Below, in pieces: positions 60,615-64,000 of a stretch of 64,000 bases of DNA. Position numbers and translations under genes: made by a program. Below the pieces are notes generated by a model. It saw nothing but the letters and a program-made list of their open reading frames with translations. It did not search any database and was not told the origin of the DNA. Position 1 is the first letter of the stretch. Each line of letters begins with the position of its first letter. Origin of the DNA: Pseudomonas fluorescens. GTDB lineage: Bacteria; Pseudomonadota; Gammaproteobacteria; Pseudomonadales; Pseudomonadaceae. The stretch is taken from assembly GCF_900636825.1 (NCBI RefSeq), contig NZ_LR134318.1, positions 4,770,001 to 4,834,000 of the forward strand. The letters are read 5' to 3'.

Positions 60615-62479
60615 CAGATATCCTCGATTTCATTCAGGTTGCGCCCCGACAGAGCGGCTTTCACCGTCAGATCCATGCGGCGGGCAGCAAAAGCATCGGT
60701 GACTTGCGACAGACGCTTGGTCTGCTGCTCGATGGCGTAACCATCGGTACCTTTCATCAATTCAGCCAGCTCCTGCATTTGCAGTTCGATGACCATGCGC
60801 TCTTCGGCATCGAGCAAACGCTCGCCATCGACATCCAGAGCGCCCTGCACCGCTTCGAGCAAGCGCTGGGCATCGACTTGTTGCTCGCGCAGAACACGGG
60901 CGACCTTGTCGTCATTGGCGTGCTGGAACGAATCCTTGAGCATCTTGGCAATTTCGCCGTCGGTCAGACCGTAGGACGGCTTGACCTGAATGCTCGCTTC
61001 AACGCCTGAACCCAATTCACGGGCAGAAACGCTGAGCAGACCGTCGGCATCGACCTGGAAGGTCACGCGAATTTTCGCGGCGCCAGCCACCATTGCCGGA
61101 ATGCCGCGCAACTCGAAGCGTGCCAGCGAACGGCAGTCACTGATCAGCTCGCGCTCACCCTGCAAAACGTGAATCGCCATGGCCGACTGGCCATCTTTAT
61201 AGGTGGTGAAATCCTGAGCGCGGGCAACGGGGATGGTGGTGTTGCGCGGAATCACCTTTTCCATCAGGCCACCCATGGTTTCCAGCCCCAGGGACAGCGG
61301 AATCACGTCGAGCAGCAGCAGTTCACCGCCATCTCGCTTGTTGCCAGCCAGAGTGTCGGCCTGAATCGCGGCCCCGATGGCCACCACTTGATCCGGGTCG
61401 ATTTCTGTCAATGGCTGACGACCGAACGCTTCGGCAACGGCTTCGCGAACGCGCGGCACACGGGTCGATCCGCCGACCATGACCACGGCATGCACGTCAT
61501 TTAGTTCAATGCCGGAATCGCGAACGGCGCGACGGCAGGCTTTCAGACTGCGCGCGACCATTGGCTCGATCAGCGCATCGAAGGCTTCGCGAGTCAGCGG
61601 CGCTTTCCAGTCGCCATAGACCACTTCAACGCTGGCCGCATCGGTCAGGGCTTCTTTGGCCGCACAAGCGGTTTGCAGCAGATTGCGTTGCGCGCCCGGA
61701 TCGAGATCAGCGGACAGACCCGCGCTCTCGATGATCCAGCCGGCAATTGCGTGATCGAAGTCATCGCCACCCAGCGCGCTGTCGCCGCCAGTGGCCAGAA
61801 CCTCGAAAACACCGCCGGTCAGACGCAGAATGGAAATATCGAAGGTGCCGCCGCCAAGGTCATAAATCGCCACCAGACCTTCAGCGTGCTGATCGAGACC
61901 GTAGGCCACGGCGGCCGCAGTCGGCTCGTTGAGCAGACGCAGCACGTTCAGACCGGCCAGCTTGGCTGCATCTTTGGTGGCTTGACGCTGAGCATCATCG
62001 AAATACGCCGGAACGGTGATCACCGCGCCAACCAGTTCGCCGCCCAAGGTCGCTTCAGCGCGCTGACGCAAAACCTTGAGGATGTCGGCGGACACTTCGA
62101 CCGGGCTTTTCGGACCTTGCACGGTGTCGATGAACGGCATATGCGATTCGCCACCGACGAAGCGGTAGGGCAGTTGCTCGCCCAATTGCTTGACGTCGGA
62201 CAGACCACGACCCATCAAGCGCTTCACCGACAGCACTGTGTTCAAAGGATCGGAAGCGGCAGCCAGCTTGGCCGACTCGCCGACTTCGACGCGATCGGCG
62301 TGGTAACGCACGGCAGACGGCAGAATGACCTGCCCGTTTGCGTCGGCCAACGGTTCGGAAAGACCACTGCGCAACGCAGCGACCAGCGAATTGGTAGTGC
62401 CCAAGTCAATCCCAACAGCCAGACGACGCTGGTGTGGTTGTGGACTTTGGCCGGGTTCGGCGATCTGCAGTAGGGCCAT
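60614..62479 (-). CDS. hscA: Fe-S protein assembly chaperone HscA
   Basis: Hsp70-type chaperone of 621 residues. The ATPase domain has AVGIDLGTTNSLVA near the start, IYDLGGGTFDIS and VVMVGGSTRVPRVR. The substrate domain follows from about 390. It binds the LPPVK motif of IscU and helps release the cluster. It starts 51 bases after hscB. Confidence 0.97.
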   Translation of the reverse strand: MALLQIAEPGQSPQPHQRRLAVGIDLGTTNSLVAALRSGLSEPLADANGQVILPSAVRYHADRVEVGESAKLAAASDPLNTVLSVKRLMGRGLSDVKQLGEQLPYRFVGGESHMPFIDTVQGPKSPVEVSADILKVLRQRAEATLGGELVGAVITVPAYFDDAQRQATKDAAKLAGLNVLRLLNEPTAAAVAYGLDQHAEGLVAIYDLGGGTFDISILRLTGGVFEVLATGGDSALGGDDFDHAIAGWIIESAGLSADLDPGAQRNLLQTACAAKEALTDAASVEVVYGDWKAPLTREAFDALIEPMVARSLKACRRAVRDSGIELNDVHAVVMVGGSTRVPRVREAVAEAFGRQPLTEIDPDQVVAIGAAIQADTLAGNKRDGGELLLLDVIPLSLGLETMGGLMEKVIPRNTTIPVARAQDFTTYKDGQSAMAIHVLQGERELISDCRSLARFELRGIPAMVAGAAKIRVTFQVDADGLLSVSARELGSGVEASIQVKPSYGLTDGEIAKMLKDSFQHANDDKVARVLREQQVDAQRLLEAVQGALDVDGERLLDAEERMVIELQMQELAELMKGTDGYAIEQQTKRLSQVTDAFAARRMDLTVKAALSGRNLNEIEDI

Positions 62480-62530
62480 CGTGATCAGGACTTATCTGTA
62501 TATCAGGCGTGCGACCGGAGCGGCACTGGG

Positions 62531-63052
62531 TTAATCGTCGAGGCGCTCTTCTAACTGGCGCACTTCGTAGGTGAGCTTGTCGAGGAACTGCATGCGCCGC
62601 ATCAGGCGTTCGGCCTGTTCGCGTTGCGCTGCGTCATCCCAACAGGCTGCGAAGCTTTCATTGAGTTCTTCCTGAGCGACTTTCAAGCGACGCTTGAATA
62701 CCGCGACACCGTCGAGGTCGGCACTGTCCTGCAGATCTTCAAGCTCTTCGCGCCATTGCATCTGCTGCAGAAGGAACTCGGGATCATGGACGGTGACTTC
62801 CATCGGCACTTCGTGCCCGCTGATGGTCAGCAGGTAGCGTGCGCGCTGGGCCGGACTCTTGAGCGTCTGATAGGCGTCGTTGAGCCGCGCAGACTGCTCG
62901 AGCGCCGACCGCTGCTCACGCTCGGAAGCATCGGCGAAACGGTCAGGATGAACGCCGCGCGCCAACTCACGATAGCGCGTGGCCAACTGCTCGAGATCCA
63001 GACGGAAACTCGGTTGCAGCTCGAATAAAGCGAAATGACAAGGAGTACCCAC
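62531..63052 (-). CDS. hscB: Fe-S assembly co-chaperone HscB
   Basis: J-domain protein of 173 residues. The HPD motif is His35-Pro-Asp37 in GVHPDRFA, and the C-terminal helices bind IscU. It stimulates HscA ATPase. The GTG at 63052 is chosen: it has TGAGG six bases upstream and gives the family start (f)MGTPCHFALF; a longer ATG frame from 63091 runs through iscA. The ribosome site overlaps the iscA stop. Confidence 0.94.
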   Translation of the reverse strand: MGTPCHFALFELQPSFRLDLEQLATRYRELARGVHPDRFADASEREQRSALEQSARLNDAYQTLKSPAQRARYLLTISGHEVPMEVTVHDPEFLLQQMQWREELEDLQDSADLDGVAVFKRRLKVAQEELNESFAACWDDAAQREQAERLMRRMQFLDKLTYEVRQLEERLDD

Positions 63053-63060
63053 GACAAGCC

Positions 63061-63384
63061 TCAGATGTTGAAGCTTTCGCCGCAGCCACATTCACCGCGT
63101 ACGTTGGGGTTGTTGAACTTGAAGCCTTCGTTCAACCCTTCCTTGACGAAATCGAGCTCGGTGCCGTCCAGGTAGGCCAGGCTTTTCGGGTCGATGATCA
63201 CTTTTTCGCCGTGACTCTCGAACACCTGATCTTCCGCCACTACCTCGTCGACAAACTCCAGCACGTAGGCAAGGCCGGAACAGCCTGTGGTGCGAACACC
63301 CAGACGAATCCCTTCACCTTTGCCGCGCCCGTCGAGGGAGCGCCGCACGTGTCGAGCAGCCGCTTCTGTCATGCTGATAGCCAT
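63061..63384 (-). CDS. iscA: Iron-sulfur cluster assembly protein IscA
   Basis: Protein of 107 residues with the three conserved cysteines Cys35 in TTGCSGLAY and Cys99/Cys101 in GECGCGESF. It carries iron or clusters to 4Fe-4S proteins such as IspG. It lies 34 bases after iscU. Confidence 0.96.
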   Translation of the reverse strand: MAISMTEAAARHVRRSLDGRGKGEGIRLGVRTTGCSGLAYVLEFVDEVVAEDQVFESHGEKVIIDPKSLAYLDGTELDFVKEGLNEGFKFNNPNVRGECGCGESFNI

Positions 63385-63418
63385 CGTTGACTCCTTACTC
63401 GTCGCCCAATCCAGAAAG

Positions 63419-63805
63419 TCAGATCAAGCCTTTCTTCTGCTTGTAATCGCGAACAGCTGCTTTGATTGCGTCTTCAGCCAGTACCGAGCAGTGAATTTTC
63501 ACTGGTGGCAGGGCCAATTCTTCAGCCAGCTGGGTGTTCTTGATGGTTTCGGCTTCGTCCAGAGTCTTGCCCTTCATCCACTCAGTGGCGAGGGAGCTGG
63601 AAGCAATGGCCGAACCGCAACCGTAGGTCTTGAACTTGGCATCTTCGATGATGCCGGCGTCGTTGACCTTGATCTGCAGACGCATAACGTCGCCGCACGC
63701 CGGAGCGCCGACCATGCCGGTGCCGACATCAGGATCTTCCGCGTTCATCTTGCCGACGTTGCGCGGGTTTTCGTAGTGGTCGATGACCTTTTCGCTGTAA
63801 GCCAT
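63419..63805 (-). CDS. iscU: Fe-S cluster scaffold IscU
   Basis: Protein of 128 residues with cluster ligands Cys37, Cys63 and Cys106 and the HscA-binding LPPVK immediately before the last. It is the scaffold on which clusters form. The ATG at 63805 (MAYSEKVIDHYENPRN) is the family start. About 100 bases separate it from iscS and contain a hairpin. Confidence 0.97.
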   Translation of the reverse strand: MAYSEKVIDHYENPRNVGKMNAEDPDVGTGMVGAPACGDVMRLQIKVNDAGIIEDAKFKTYGCGSAIASSSLATEWMKGKTLDEAETIKNTQLAEELALPPVKIHCSVLAEDAIKAAVRDYKQKKGLI

Positions 63806-63864
63806 GATTCTCAATCCTCACTCATCAGGGCCGCTCTTGAGACCCTGCAACTGCGCTGCGTAAA

Positions 63865-63897
63865 CCGCCGCGTTGTTACAGGATCTGTATCCGGCGG
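63865..63897 (-). promoter_or_regulatory. Hairpin between iscS and iscU
   Basis: CCGCCG and CGGCGG arms lie 21 bases apart, with AA and TT extending the stem beyond one unpaired base. On the minus strand it is followed by TTTACGC, too short for strong termination, so stabilisation or partial attenuation is likelier. Confidence 0.5.
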
Positions 63898-63906
63898 CTT
63901 CTATAG

Positions 63907-64000
63907 TTAGTGTGCCGCCCACTCGATTTTCGAGATATCGACGCCGTCTTTGTACATGTCCCACAGCGGCGAGAGAGCGCGCAGCTTGGTGACGGCCTCG
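63907..64000 (-). CDS. iscS: Cysteine desulfurase IscS, C-terminal end (partial)
   Basis: The last 30 codons read EAVTKLRALSPLWDMYKDG, then VDISKIEWAAH and TAA. This tail is characteristic of IscS, whose C-terminus contacts IscU. The gene runs off the window edge. IscS supplies persulfide sulfur for the operon. Confidence 0.93.
   Translation of the reverse strand, partial: EAVTKLRALSPLWDMYKDGVDISKIEWAAH

Overview
The window looks like a chromosomal segment of a Pseudomonas in the P. fluorescens group. The evidence is gene content and order: guaBA, xseA, leuA, der-bamB-yfgM-hisS-ispG-rodZ-pilW-rlmN-ndk and iscX-fdx-hscA-hscB-iscA-iscU-iscS follow the Pseudomonas arrangement. Codon use is G+C-rich, and intergenic spaces are crowded with the REP-type palindromes typical of this group. 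No rRNA, tRNA, phage, insertion sequence or CRISPR array was seen.

Region 1 (1-9.1 kb) holds the end of a sensor kinase, its DctD-like sigma-54 response regulator, glpM, a FrnE-like DsbA oxidoreductase, a secreted alpha/beta hydrolase divergent from metR, a GNAT-LysE-NUDIX cluster, a DUF4234 membrane protein and a ProY/HutT-like permease.

Region 2 (9.1-22.5 kb) is the accessory part. It has a 1178-residue toxin-like protein whose C-terminus carries an FSGC...His pattern like CNF1/BLF1 glutamine deamidases, a large bifunctional penicillin-binding protein with an expanded transpeptidase domain, and a complete CS1-type (alpha) chaperone-usher fimbrial operon of pilin, usher, tip adhesin, chaperone and second pilin.

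Region 3 (22.5-31 kb) has a PadR regulator overlapping a siderophore-interacting ferric reductase, with a perfect 18-bp palindrome upstream. It also has Pr6Pr and VF530 genes, the glucose porin OprB beside PQQ glucose dehydrogenase (periplasmic glucose oxidation), and a DUF6124 gene with a highly structured leader and an apparent one-base frameshift. A repeat-dense stretch follows.

Region 4 (31-43 kb) has an AsrA-like Lon protease followed by a chagasin-type cysteine protease inhibitor. cmoA-cmoB and tadA, all tRNA wobble modification, are separated by seven 103-bp tandem repeats. A Tat-exported multicopper oxidase and guaBA follow.

Region 5 (43-50.5 kb) has a TauE/SafE permease, xseA, a LytM peptidase, leuA behind a 25-codon leucine-containing leader ORF, and an overlapping omega-amidase/aminotransferase pair likely serving 2-oxoacid or methionine salvage.

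Region 6 (50.7-64 kb) is conserved housekeeping: ribosome assembly, outer membrane assembly, histidyl-tRNA synthesis, isoprenoid synthesis, cell shape, type IV pili, rRNA/tRNA methylation and the Isc iron-sulfur operon, cut off inside iscS.
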